DNA of 64,000 nucleotides from Gemmatimonadota bacterium (lineage in GTDB: Bacteria > Gemmatimonadota > Gemmatimonadetes > Gemmatimonadales > Gemmatimonadaceae), in assembly GCA_016719105.1 (NCBI GenBank), contig JADKAQ010000001.1, positions 620,001-684,000 on the forward strand, given 5' to 3'. The translations under genes and the position numbers were made by a program. This document shows, in pieces, positions 1-7,272 of the stretch (position 1 is the first letter of the stretch; each line of letters begins with the position of its first letter). The notes below the pieces were generated by a model. It searched no databases. It was not told where the DNA came from and saw only the letters and a list, made by a program, of their open reading frames with translations.

Positions 1-1
1 C

Positions 2-127
2 TGGTACCCCTTCCCGTATGACGTGCTTGGGCGCATCTCGTCGCGTATCATCAACGAGGTGAAGGGGGTGAACCGCGTCGTGTACGACGTCAGTTCCAAG
101 CCGCCGGCCACGATCGAGTGGGAATGA
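2..127 (+). CDS. guaA: GMP synthase (glutamine-hydrolysing), C-terminal end only
   Basis: The window opens inside this gene. The 41 visible residues read WYPFPYDVLGRISSRIINEV and then continue to KPPATIEWE before TGA. This is the well-conserved dimerisation-domain tail of GuaA, which makes GMP from XMP, ATP and glutamine in the cytoplasm. The catalytic domains lie outside the window. Its stop codon overlaps the ATG of the next gene in an ATGA arrangement, so the two are probably co-translated. The identification rests on the characteristic IEWE ending. The gene sits near a large purine cluster but is not part of it. Confidence 0.9.
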   Translation, partial: WYPFPYDVLGRISSRIINEVKGVNRVVYDVSSKPPATIEWE

Positions 128-1047
128 GCGCACCGGGGTCGTCTGAGCCGGTCCTCCACGCGGGACCGGAGTGGGCGACCTCGTGCCTCAATTGCGGCAC
201 GCGGCTTGGCGGGGTGTACTGTCCCTCCTGCGGCCAGCAGGCGTCGGACCCTAACCCGACGATGCGAGATCTTGGCGCGGAGTTCGTCGGCGAGCTCACC
301 TCGTTCGATGGCAAGCTTTGGCGGACGTTGCGCACGCTCTTTCTGCACCCGGGCGAGCTGACCGTCGCCTTCTTCGCCGGGCGTCGCGTGTCGTACATCT
401 CGCCGGTGAAGCTCTACCTCACCTGCTCGCTCCTCGGGTTCCTGTCGGGACCGCTGGTCGACACGGTGCGGGAGCGACTCGGGCTCGCCCCGGTCGTCAC
501 CACCGTGAAGGGGAAGCGTGGCGGCAATGGGAGCGGCGTGCACATCTCTGCCCCGGACAGCACCGCGCTCGACTCGTTGCTGAAAGACCCGACCGCGTCA
601 TTGGCGGAGAAGCTGGCGTTGCGCGCGGCGAGGAACGGAACCGATTCAGGCAAGGAAGCCCGCTTTGCCGATCAGTTCAAGGAGAATCTTCCGCGACTCC
701 TCTTCGTCCTCCTTCCCGTCTTCGCCACGCTGCTGGCCGTACTCAATCGTGGCCGGGGGTATCGCTTTCCTCGACACCTCTACGTGGCCATTCACCTCCA
801 CGCCGCGTTCTTCCTCGCGCTCGCCCTTCAGATCGTGCTCGGTCAGCTCCCCGTGGTTGGGGGGTGGATGCCGATGGTGTGTCTGGCCTATCTGGCCTGG
901 TACGCCACGGCGATGATGCAGCGCGTGTACGGCGGGTCCCGACGCCGCGCCATCGTCATCACGTCGGTCGCCCTGTCGACGTACCTCCTCATCGTCGCCG
1001 CCGCGTTGATCGGGCTCGTGGTCGTGGTGGCGCTCGTGCTGCCGTGA
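124..1047 (+). CDS. DUF3667 family zinc-ribbon membrane protein
   Basis: The N-terminus holds a short zinc ribbon, CLNCG then YCPSCGQ, at about residues 22-38. A conserved segment rich in F, L and R follows (ELTSFDGKLWRTLRTLF, then LHPGELTVAFFAGRR). This layout is typical of the DUF3667 family, whose function is unknown. The C-terminal third has about three to four hydrophobic segments, so the protein is probably an inner-membrane protein with a cytoplasmic zinc ribbon. The ATG at 124 was chosen because it forms ATGA with the guaA stop; a GTG two codons earlier is less likely. Its own stop overlaps the GTG of the MATE gene, which suggests a small operon. No specific function can be assigned. 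Confidence 0.75.
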   Translation: MSAPGSSEPVLHAGPEWATSCLNCGTRLGGVYCPSCGQQASDPNPTMRDLGAEFVGELTSFDGKLWRTLRTLFLHPGELTVAFFAGRRVSYISPVKLYLTCSLLGFLSGPLVDTVRERLGLAPVVTTVKGKRGGNGSGVHISAPDSTALDSLLKDPTASLAEKLALRAARNGTDSGKEARFADQFKENLPRLLFVLLPVFATLLAVLNRGRGYRFPRHLYVAIHLHAAFFLALALQIVLGQLPVVGGWMPMVCLAYLAWYATAMMQRVYGGSRRRAIVITSVALSTYLLIVAAALIGLVVVVALVLP

Positions 1048-2459
1048 GCGCTCCCGGCGCGCTGCGCATCCCCACGCGCCGCGAGCTCCGGGATGTGGCG
1101 CGCCTCGCCCTCCCCATCGTGTTCGTACAGGTCGGCCTCAACTTCATGGGGACGATCGACGCCGCGATGGTCGGGCGCGTCTCGGCCGTTGACCTCGCCG
1201 CCGTGGCGCTCGGCAACTTCTGGTGGATCACGATCGCCCTGTTTGGCGCCGGGGTCGTGATGGCCATTGACCCGGTCGTCTCGCAAGCCGTGGGGGCAGG
1301 GGACGAGGAGGATGTAGCGTTAGGCGTGCAGCGCGGGGTCGTCCTGGGACTCGGCGTCGCCGCCTTTGCGTCGCTCTGCTTCCTGCCCACCGAGCCGCTG
1401 CTGCGTCTCCTGCGGCAACCGCCGGAGGTGATTCCCCTCGCCGCGCAGTGGGTCAGGATCCAGATCCCCTCCACGCTGCCGTACTTCATCTTCGTCGCGT
1501 TCCGACAGAGCTTGCAGGCGTTTCACGCCACGCGTCCGGTCGTCATCGCGGTGCTGGTCGGGAACCTGGTGAACGTGGCATTGAACTGGGTGTTCATCTA
1601 CGGCAACCTTGGCGTCCAGCCGTTAGGCGCCGTCGGGTCGGCGATCTCGACGACGCTCGGTCGCTTCGTCATGACGGGAACGCTGATCGCCCTGGGCTGG
1701 CCGTCGATTCGCGGGGCGCTGCGCCCGTGGCGCGCGCAGACGCTGCGCTGGGCGCCGATCGGCCGCATGCTGCGTGTGGGGCTCCCCATCGGCGTGCACC
1801 AGTTCTTCGAGGTGCTCGCGTTCGGCGGCGCGCTGGCGCTCATCGGGTTGCTGGGGACGATCCCGCTGGCCGGCCACGAGATCACGATCAGCCTCGCGTC
1901 GCTGACCTACATGGTGCCGTTAGGCATCAACGCCGCTGCCTCGGTCCTGGTGGGACGCGCGATCGGGCGCGGCGACATGGACGGGGCGCGACGCGAGGCG
2001 AGCGCAGCCCTGGTTTGCGGCGTGGGCTTCATGGCGTGCACCGCGGTGACGTTACTGGCGATCCCGGTCCCGCTCGCGCACCTGTTTACGCGCGACGCCG
2101 CGGTCGTGGGCGTGGCCGCCGCGTTGATCCCGATCGCCGGTATCTTCCAGATGTTCGATGGGGTGCAGGGGGTCTCCAGCGGCATCCTGCGCGGGGCGGG
2201 GGACACGCGCGTCCCGATGTTGCTGAACGTGCTCGCCTACGCGGTGGTCGGACTTCCGCTGGGCGCGTGGCTCTGCTTCGCGGCCGGCTACGGCGCCGAG
2301 GGGATGTGGTGGGGGCTCGTGGCGGCGCTCGTGGTCGCCGCCGCGGCGTTGGGCTGGCGGGTCCACACACATCTCGGGCGCCAGCTCACGCGATTGGAGA
2401 TCGACGCGCCCGCGTTGGACGGCGTCTCGAACCACTTCGACCGCGCCGTAGCGTCCTGA
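1044..2459 (+). CDS. MATE family multidrug/cation antiporter
   Basis: This 471-residue protein has about twelve hydrophobic helices in two related halves, the usual length and layout for MATE (NorM/DinF-type) exporters, which expel cationic drugs or toxins using Na+ or H+ gradients. Family-like stretches include the first helix LPIVFVQVGLNFMGTIDAAM, the region around ALNWVFIYGNLGVQPLGAVG and the C-terminal GGAGDTR-like segment (SSGILRGAGDTRVP). The GTG start at 1044 gives a GTGA overlap with the DUF3667 gene. The final codons and stop lie within an exact 18-bp direct repeat. The substrate cannot be read from sequence. Confidence 0.88.
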   Translation: MSAPGALRIPTRRELRDVARLALPIVFVQVGLNFMGTIDAAMVGRVSAVDLAAVALGNFWWITIALFGAGVVMAIDPVVSQAVGAGDEEDVALGVQRGVVLGLGVAAFASLCFLPTEPLLRLLRQPPEVIPLAAQWVRIQIPSTLPYFIFVAFRQSLQAFHATRPVVIAVLVGNLVNVALNWVFIYGNLGVQPLGAVGSAISTTLGRFVMTGTLIALGWPSIRGALRPWRAQTLRWAPIGRMLRVGLPIGVHQFFEVLAFGGALALIGLLGTIPLAGHEITISLASLTYMVPLGINAAASVLVGRAIGRGDMDGARREASAALVCGVGFMACTAVTLLAIPVPLAHLFTRDAAVVGVAAALIPIAGIFQMFDGVQGVSSGILRGAGDTRVPMLLNVLAYAVVGLPLGAWLCFAAGYGAEGMWWGLVAALVVAAAALGWRVHTHLGRQLTRLEIDAPALDGVSNHFDRAVAS

Positions 2460-2477
2460 CGCGCCGTAGCGTCCTGA
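2442..2477. repeat. Exact 18-bp tandem duplication across the MATE stop codon
   Basis: The unit CGCGCCGTAGCGTCCTGA occurs twice back to back. The first copy encodes the last residues and the TGA stop of the MATE gene; the second lies just downstream. It looks like a recent replication-slippage duplication. Because each copy ends in TGA, the protein is unchanged. Confidence 0.9.
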
Positions 2478-2547
2478 TGCACGACCGAAGAATCGTTTGT
2501 GCCGCACGCTCTCGACGCCGCGAGATTCCGGCGGTATCGTCTGGCCC

Positions 2548-2910
2548 ATGTCCCCATCCTCTCGTCTGGTCCTGCGCGGGTCGAAGTTCGTGGCGTTGGG
2601 GGCGCTCACGGGCGCGTTCCTTGGGCTGATCACCTTCCTCCCGGGCGAGCTGGTGGCCACCGCTGATCAACCAGGCGGAGCGACCTTCTCGCTGCCGCTT
2701 GCGTGGGGCGTCTCGTGGGCGTGCGGCCGCGTGGGAGGGGTCGTGGGGCTGATCTTCTTTCTGATTCGGCGCACGCTCATGGGCGAAGTCGCCGATCCAC
2801 GCGTCGTCTCTGATTCGGCGGAGCGTTCGGTCGACGTGCCGTCGGCAGCCCCGTTGCCGATTCCGTCGATCGCGCCGGCGGCGCTGCAGCCTGAGGCGTC
2901 CGGCCCCTGA
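2548..2910 (+). CDS. Small hypothetical membrane protein
   Basis: A 120-residue protein beginning MSPSSRLVLRGSKFVALGAL, with two hydrophobic segments (about residues 10-32 and 50-72) and then a polar, proline- and alanine-rich tail. An upstream in-frame start exists at 2497, but the ATG at 2548 begins directly before the basic and hydrophobic N-terminus and is preferred. I do not recognise a family. It is probably an inner-membrane protein with the tail in the cytoplasm or periplasm. It is followed by a strong hairpin shared with the convergent gene. Both the start and the reality of this gene are moderately certain. Confidence 0.5.
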   Translation: MSPSSRLVLRGSKFVALGALTGAFLGLITFLPGELVATADQPGGATFSLPLAWGVSWACGRVGGVVGLIFFLIRRTLMGEVADPRVVSDSAERSVDVPSAAPLPIPSIAPAALQPEASGP

Positions 2911-2942
2911 GGCCAGCGGTCAGCGACTCGGGGAAACGCAGA

Positions 2943-2968
2943 GGGGCGACCAGTACACCGGTCGCCCC
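2943..2968. terminator. Bidirectional hairpin terminator
   Basis: A perfect 9-bp stem (GGGGCGACC / GGTCGCCCC) with an 8-nt loop lies between two convergent genes. It has only a short T run on the plus side (CTTC), so it could serve both strands or act as an mRNA end stabiliser. Confidence 0.6.
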
Positions 2969-3018
2969 TTCATGTTATCACGGCGGCGGCCGCCGCCACT
3001 GGCGATGCGGCTCTCCCG

Positions 3019-3471
3019 CTAGACGCCCTTCTCCTCGAGCAGCGCCATGAACTCGGCGGGTGTCGTGATCGCCAAGAGCCGGTCGGGCACGTCGGCTTCC
3101 TTGCTGAACTGGGCGATTTTGCCGAGGACCGGGAGGTACTGGTTGGAGACCTCGAGCGGAGGCGCGACGATGAGAAAGAAGAACTTCACCGGCTTCTCGT
3201 CGATCGCCTTGAAGTCCAACCCGGACGACTTCCGCCCGAAGGCGACGCGCAGCTTGTTGACCACGAGCGAGCGGCAGTGCGGGATGGCGATGCTGCGCCC
3301 GATCCCGGTCGAGCCGAGGTTCTCGCGCCGCTTCAGCATCTTGAAGAGCATCGCTTCCGACTTGTCGTCCAGCCTGAGCAGCCCGATGAGCTCCTTGAGA
3401 ATCTCGTCCTTCGTGTTCCCTTCGAGATCCAGCTTGATCGCATCTTCGGAGAAGAACTCGCGCAGCTCCAT
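3019..3471 (-). CDS. ptsN: PTS EIIA-like (PtsN / nitrogen-type) regulatory protein
   Basis: About 150 residues, the usual size of a single EIIA domain of the mannitol/fructose/Ntr class. The phosphorylatable histidine lies in SIAIPHCRS, within the family pattern GIAIPH. The N-terminus MELREFFSEDAIKLDLEGNT resembles PtsN. These proteins are phosphorylated by HPr/NPr and regulate other proteins rather than transporting sugar. The ATG at 3471 was chosen because a GAGGG motif lies about 5-8 nt upstream; a GTG nine codons further out (3498) has a poorer ribosome site. No other PTS gene is nearby, so its phosphate donor must be encoded elsewhere. Confidence 0.82.
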   Translation of the reverse strand: MELREFFSEDAIKLDLEGNTKDEILKELIGLLRLDDKSEAMLFKMLKRRENLGSTGIGRSIAIPHCRSLVVNKLRVAFGRKSSGLDFKAIDEKPVKFFFLIVAPPLEVSNQYLPVLGKIAQFSKEADVPDRLLAITTPAEFMALLEEKGV

Positions 3472-3639
3472 CGAACCCTCGAATCGTCCACGTGCCACGT
3501 AGCCGCCGCCTGGGGCGGCGCAATTCGCGCAGCTGATGAGTCAGCCCCGCGCCGGAAGACCGGGCAAGTTATCCCGTGCTGCAAGTCGTGTCAAAGCTTC
3601 ACGTTGAATCGTTTCAGGGGCACCGCTAGCTTCCCGTGC

Positions 3640-4710
3640 ATGGTGTTCCCGTATCCCGTCGCCCACGATGTTCCGCTGATCCTCGCCCCCATGGCCGGCG
3701 TATCGGAGTCGCCCTTTCGGCGACTCTGCCGACTGCACGGGGCCGACGTCGTGGTCACCGAATTCCTCTCGGCCGAAGGGATCCGGCGGGAGAACCGCGC
3801 GACGATCTCGAAGCTGCGGTTTGGCGCTGACGAGCGCACGATCGGCGTACAGATCTTCGGCGCCGATCCCGACGCGATGCGCGAGGCCGCCGCGCTGGTG
3901 ACGGACGTCTTTCAGCCCGAGTACATCGACATCAATTTCGGATGCCCGGTCAAGAAGGTCGTCCGGCGCAACGGCGGATCGGGATGCCTTCGCGACCTCG
4001 ATCTGGTCCAGTCCGTGATTCGGGCGGTCATCAGCGGGACAAAGCTCCCCGTGACCGTGAAGATTCGCTCGGGATGGAACGAGGAGATGCGCGACCCGGT
4101 GAAGATTGCGTTGGCGTGTCAGGCGGCAGGGGCGACCGTGATCGCGCTTCATCCGCGAACTCGCACACAGATGTACACGGGGCACGCGCACTGGGACGAG
4201 ATCGCTCGCGTGAAGGAGGCGGTGGAGGTCCCCGTGATCGGCAACGGCGACATCAAGACTCCGTTCGACGCGCTGCGGATGCGTCAGGAGACCGGCTGCG
4301 ATGGGGTGATGATCGCGCGCGGGTCGTTCGGGCAACCGTGGATCTTTCACCAGGCGCGAGCGCTGCTGGAAGGTCGCGAAATGCCCGCGACACCCGGCGT
4401 CGAGGAGCGATTCGCTATCGCGTTGTCACACGCGAAGATGGTGCAATCATATGAAGTGGATCCTCAGGGGGCGGCCATCGAGTTTCGCAAGCACCTCGGG
4501 TGGTATGTGAAGGGGCTCCCGAGCTCCGCGGATCTTCGCAAGCGACTGCACGCGGTGAATTCGTTCGACGAAGTCGAAGGGATCTTCGAGGAGTACCTGC
4601 GCGATCGTGATGCGCGGATTGCCGCTCGCGACGGGAGCGACGGGAGCGAGGGGAGCGAGGAGGGCGACATTCTCCCCGACGATCCGTCGCTGCAGGCGGC
4701 GGAAGCGTGA
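3640..4710 (+). CDS. dusB: tRNA-dihydrouridine synthase, DusB type
   Basis: An FMN-dependent reductase that converts uridine to dihydrouridine in tRNA. Visible family marks are APMAGVSESPFRRLCR at the N-terminus, the INFGCPVKKVVRRNGGSG segment with the catalytic Cys in NFGCP, the FMN-binding VKIRSGW, then IGNGDI, and finally MIARGSFGQPWIF. Length is 356 residues. The C-terminal tail is unusually acidic (repeated DGSDGSEGSEEGD from a short repetitive DNA stretch). The ATG at 3640 gives the conserved start just before the barrel. The gene is followed 2 nt later by larB. Confidence 0.9.
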   Translation: MVFPYPVAHDVPLILAPMAGVSESPFRRLCRLHGADVVVTEFLSAEGIRRENRATISKLRFGADERTIGVQIFGADPDAMREAAALVTDVFQPEYIDINFGCPVKKVVRRNGGSGCLRDLDLVQSVIRAVISGTKLPVTVKIRSGWNEEMRDPVKIALACQAAGATVIALHPRTRTQMYTGHAHWDEIARVKEAVEVPVIGNGDIKTPFDALRMRQETGCDGVMIARGSFGQPWIFHQARALLEGREMPATPGVEERFAIALSHAKMVQSYEVDPQGAAIEFRKHLGWYVKGLPSSADLRKRLHAVNSFDEVEGIFEEYLRDRDARIAARDGSDGSEGSEEGDILPDDPSLQAAEA

Positions 4711-4711
4711 C

Positions 4712-5461
4712 GTGAGCAGTCACCGCATTCTCGATCTCCTGGCCCTGGTCGCGGCGGGGGAGATGACTCCGTCGGCGGCCCTCGAGCGGCTGGCCCTCGC
4801 GCCGTACGAGACGCTCCCGTTCGCGACGATCGATCACCATCGAGCCCTTCGGCAGGGGTTTCCCGAGGTGGTGTTCGGCAGTGGCAAGACGACCGCGCAG
4901 ATCGTGGCCATCGCGGAGCGACTGGCGGCGACGGGCGACGGCTTTCTGGTGACGCGTGCCGATGACGAAGCGCGAGCTGCCTTGGCTGCGCGTTTTCCGG
5001 AGGCGATCACCCATGCGTCGGCACGCACGGTGCGACTCCCTGGAGAGGTGCTGCCGCCCGCGGGCGTCGGCACGATTCTGATCGTTACGGCGGGGACGAG
5101 CGACCTTCCGGTTGCCGACGAGGCGGCGGAGACGGCGCTGGCGATGGGGAACACCGTCGCCCGATTGACGGACGTAGGGGTCGCGGGAATTCATCGTCTG
5201 CTGGCGCGCGGCGAGGAGCTTCGCGAGGCGCGCGTGGTGATCGTCGTCGCGGGAATGGACGGCGCGCTTCCTTCGGTGATTGGGGGATTGGTGAAGGGTC
5301 CGGTGATCGCGGTGCCGACCAGTGTGGGCTACGGAGTGGCCTTCAATGGCGTGGCCCCGCTGCTCACGGCGCTGAACTCGTGCGCCGCTGGGGTGACGGT
5401 GGTGAACATTGACAACGGTTTTGGGGCGGCGGTGGCGGCGTCCAGGATAACTCACGGGTAG
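4712..5461 (+). CDS. larB: LarB-like pyridinium-3,5-biscarboxylate synthase (nickel-pincer cofactor pathway)
   Basis: A 249-residue protein of the PurE-like LarB family. LarB carboxylates and hydrolyses nicotinate adenine dinucleotide in the first step of nickel-pincer nucleotide synthesis. Visible features are HHRALRQGFPEVVFGSGKT near the N-terminus, the core ILIVTAGTSDLPVADEAAET, then VARLTDVGVAGIHRLL, VVAGMDGALPSVIGGL and AVPTSVGYG. The GTG start at 4712 has a GGAAG ribosome site. No larA, larC or larE is visible nearby, so the cofactor's user is unknown. The gene ends just before a hairpin terminator. Confidence 0.85.
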   Translation: MSSHRILDLLALVAAGEMTPSAALERLALAPYETLPFATIDHHRALRQGFPEVVFGSGKTTAQIVAIAERLAATGDGFLVTRADDEARAALAARFPEAITHASARTVRLPGEVLPPAGVGTILIVTAGTSDLPVADEAAETALAMGNTVARLTDVGVAGIHRLLARGEELREARVVIVVAGMDGALPSVIGGLVKGPVIAVPTSVGYGVAFNGVAPLLTALNSCAAGVTVVNIDNGFGAAVAASRITHG

Positions 5462-5489
5462 GCAGAGTTTTCAACAAGGCGTACACGAC

Positions 5490-5516
5490 GGCGCATCCCG
5501 TAGTTAGGGGTGCGCC
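5490..5516 (+). terminator. Rho-independent terminator after larB
   Basis: A 10-bp stem (GGCGCATCCC / GGGGTGCGCC, one G-U pair) with a 7-nt loop is followed by ATTTTC. It lies about 28 nt after the larB stop and ends the dusB-larB unit. Confidence 0.75.
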
Positions 5517-5885
5517 ATTTTCGTGCGCGTCATGTGGGAAAGGCACCGATGATCATAACTGGCAAATGGCAGAATTGACGGTGCCCATTTTCTCAACATA
5601 GCGTGACTTTGATGTTGCTTGGTGACATGTAATGACTCATGACCCCAAATCAGCTACTGCATCTGTACGCGATCCTCGCAATTCGGGCCATCGCAAGTGC
5701 CACAAGCACATAAGCTTGCATATCGTTCTCAAAAAGAAGATTTATCCACACAGTGAGCATTGGCTAAGCGAGTGAAGATTCGTGGCGGGTCCAAAGCGAT
5801 GTAGGTGTGGCGTTAACGGAGTGTCTGCAAGAGAGAGTCTGCGGTGGCGCGAGCTGCGTGGTCGATGAGCCGACCAGGGACGTGA

Positions 5886-5946
5886 CTCATTCGCCGGCGC
5901 TGTGCTGCAGGTGAGCGTCGGCGTCTAATCGCTGCCGGCGAATGAG
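5886..5946. repeat. Perfect 13-bp inverted repeat with 35-nt loop
   Basis: CTCATTCGCCGGC at 5886-5898 is the exact reverse complement of GCCGGCGAATGAG at 5934-5946. No T run follows, so it is not an obvious terminator. It lies in the gene-free interval upstream of ssrA. It could be a relic of element ends, a protein-binding site or a structured RNA; nothing in the sequence decides between these. Confidence 0.8.
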
Positions 5947-6270
5947 GAGGTTCTCGTGACGAGCCGAATGGCGCAGGTGCCACCCGCCGAGTGATGGCGC
6001 GCGCCAGGCCACCGTGGGCTGCACACCGCGGCCCGCGTTCCGTGCGGCCCACGCCCCCTCGTCCCACGCCCCTCGTCCCACGCCCCACGGCCCACGTACC
6101 TCGTTACACGAACTGCGTGACACGCACCGCGCGCCAGGCGCCGCGCGACAGGCACCGTACACCCGACACCGTGCGCCCGACGCCGTGCGCGATCTATCGC
6201 GCTTCAGTCACCGCTCGCGGGAGCCCGGCGTTTATAGGTGGCCCACGTGACCGGCAACCCGAAGCCGGGC

Positions 6271-6386
6271 GGCGCAGGCGAGCGGCGCAGGCGAGCGGCG
6301 CAGGCGAGCGGCGCAGGCGGGCAACCCGGCGGGCGGCGCAGGCAGTCGGCGCAGGCAGTCGGCGCAGGCAGTCGGCGCAGGCGGGT
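6271..6386. repeat. Tandem array of eight 13-bp units in two blocks
   Basis: Block one is four consecutive copies of GGCGCAGGCGAGC (the last reads GGGC at its end), at 6271-6322. A 12-nt spacer follows. Block two is four copies of GGCGCAGGCAGTC (the last degenerate), at 6335-6386. The common core is GGCGCAGGC. The units have no spacers between them, unlike CRISPR repeats. Because 13 is not a multiple of 3, the translation repeats only every 39 nt, which argues against selection as protein. Confidence 0.9.
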
Positions 6387-6732
6387 GACAGGACCCAAAC
6401 AGGGACGCGAGACGCGAGGTCGCCAGTCGAAGGAGGTGGCGCCGCCCAACATCCGACCTGCCTGCCGCGACCAAAGAAGGACGAGGGTCACTCCGTCACG
6501 GCGACCTCGCGGGAGCTGGTGAGAATGCCAGAGAGACGTGGTGGTGGAGACGCGGACAGGGGCCCTGAGGCCGCGAAGCGTCGAGCGCCTCTCGCTCGGG
6601 TCCATGCGGCAGGGCACAGCAACCAGTCGGTGCTGACGACGCTGGAAAGAAGTTGCTCGTGAGCTGTGCAATAAGTTCCACTGCACCAATGCATTGTGCG
6701 TCCAAGCTTACGTTGTACGCGAACTATCTCTG

Positions 6733-6760
6733 TTGACGCGACGCGGGCCACTCCATAGCT
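6733..6760 (+). promoter_or_regulatory. Candidate sigma-70-type promoter of ssrA
   Basis: TTGACG at 6733-6738 is a good -35 match. About 16 nt later comes ATAGCT (6755-6760), a weak -10. The predicted transcription start would be within about 15-20 nt of the mature tmRNA 5' end. The assignment rests on position and the -35 hexamer only. Confidence 0.4.
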
Positions 6761-6780
6761 TCACCTCCGTAGCACACAAC

Positions 6781-7140
6781 GGGGGCGACCTGGATTCGAC
6801 GGGGTCGGTGACGCTGTGGCTGCGTGCCCAGCTGCTGAGCGCTGGTAAAACACTCGGCAAAATCATAACTGCCAACACTGAACTGGCCCTCGCCGCGTAA
6901 CTCTTAGGAGTTGCTGCTGGCGTTGCTCCTGATGAAGCCTGCCCGAGGCGGCGTCTGGAGTATCGAAATATCGGGATAGCCCGGCGTCGCGCCTCTTGGC
7001 GCTGGGCGAACTCTTAAGGAGGCTTGTGCAGCAATGGGCCGCTCGCTGGCCAGTGGCTGCAGACCTTAATCGGCGAGCTACGCACGTAGATGCTGCGGTA
7101 GATCTTATCTCGGACCGGGGTTCGACTCCCCGCGCCTCCA
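6781..7140 (+). ncRNA. ssrA: Transfer-messenger RNA (tmRNA)
   Basis: The 5' end GGGGGCGACCTGGATTCGAC and the 3' end with GGTTCGACTCCCCGCGCCTCCA are the hallmark termini of tmRNA. GGGGGCG pairs with CGCCTCC to make the acceptor stem, and the T-arm GGGGTTCGACTCCCC is perfect. The tag frame begins at GCC (6871) and reads ANTELALAA before TAA at 6898-6900, ending in the usual LAA degradation signal. The RNA rescues stalled ribosomes together with SmpB and marks the nascent protein for proteolysis. Length is about 360 nt. A full CCA after the discriminator base is not encoded and would have to be added. A promoter-like -35 lies upstream and a strong terminator downstream. Confidence 0.95.
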
Positions 7141-7146
7141 CTTCGG

Positions 7147-7176
7147 AAAACCCCAGCCGCTTGCGGTTGGGGTTTT
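7147..7176 (+). terminator. Rho-independent terminator of ssrA
   Basis: A 14-bp stem AAAACCCCAGCCGC / GCGGTTGGGGTTTT with one G-U pair and a TT loop, ending in a T run, begins 6 nt after the tmRNA 3' end. Confidence 0.9.
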
Positions 7177-7272
7177 CTGTTGCGACCATGCGAACCTGTC
7201 GTACGGGCGCCGCCTGCCCCGGCCCGAAGCCATCGAATGGGGCGGCATCTTCCTCTTTCTGAGCAACGCCGC

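Larger units (their letters stand above)
5517..6732. other. Long gene-free interval with relatively AT-rich start and repetitive middle
   Basis: About 1.2 kb in which I can support no gene. The first 300 bases (to about 5820) are visibly less GC-rich than the surroundings and contain only 23-24-codon reading frames. About 5990-6200 is low-complexity, made of variants of CCCACGCCCC and short CACCG/CGCGCC blocks. A tandem array of 13-bp units follows at 6271-6386, then ordinary-looking sequence up to the ssrA promoter. Reading frames across the repeats are arginine/alanine/glycine-rich and look like artefacts of repeat composition. The stretch could be the remnant of an integrated element, since tmRNA genes are common insertion sites. 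No integrase or transposase remnant is visible. Confidence 0.6.

Noticed and set aside
4624..4665. The GACGGGAGCGACGGGAGCGA run inside dusB as another dispersed purine repeat
   Set aside because: It is in frame and encodes a short acidic DGS/EGS tail, so local codon repetition explains it.
5640..5735. Short frames of 23-24 codons on both strands in the AT-richer patch
   Set aside because: Too short, with no clear ribosome site and no similarity I recognise.
6271..6386. Tandem repeats as a possible CRISPR array
   Set aside because: Units are 13 bp and directly adjacent without unique spacers, and no cas gene is present.
5991..6662. A 223-codon open frame across the repetitive interval
   Set aside because: Its sequence is arginine/proline/alanine-rich and follows from the repeats; the 13-bp period breaks any stable protein repeat.
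7147..7176. Hairpin after ssrA as an attachment site for an integrated element
   Set aside because: It is a standard terminator; no duplicated ssrA 3' end or integrase is seen in the window.
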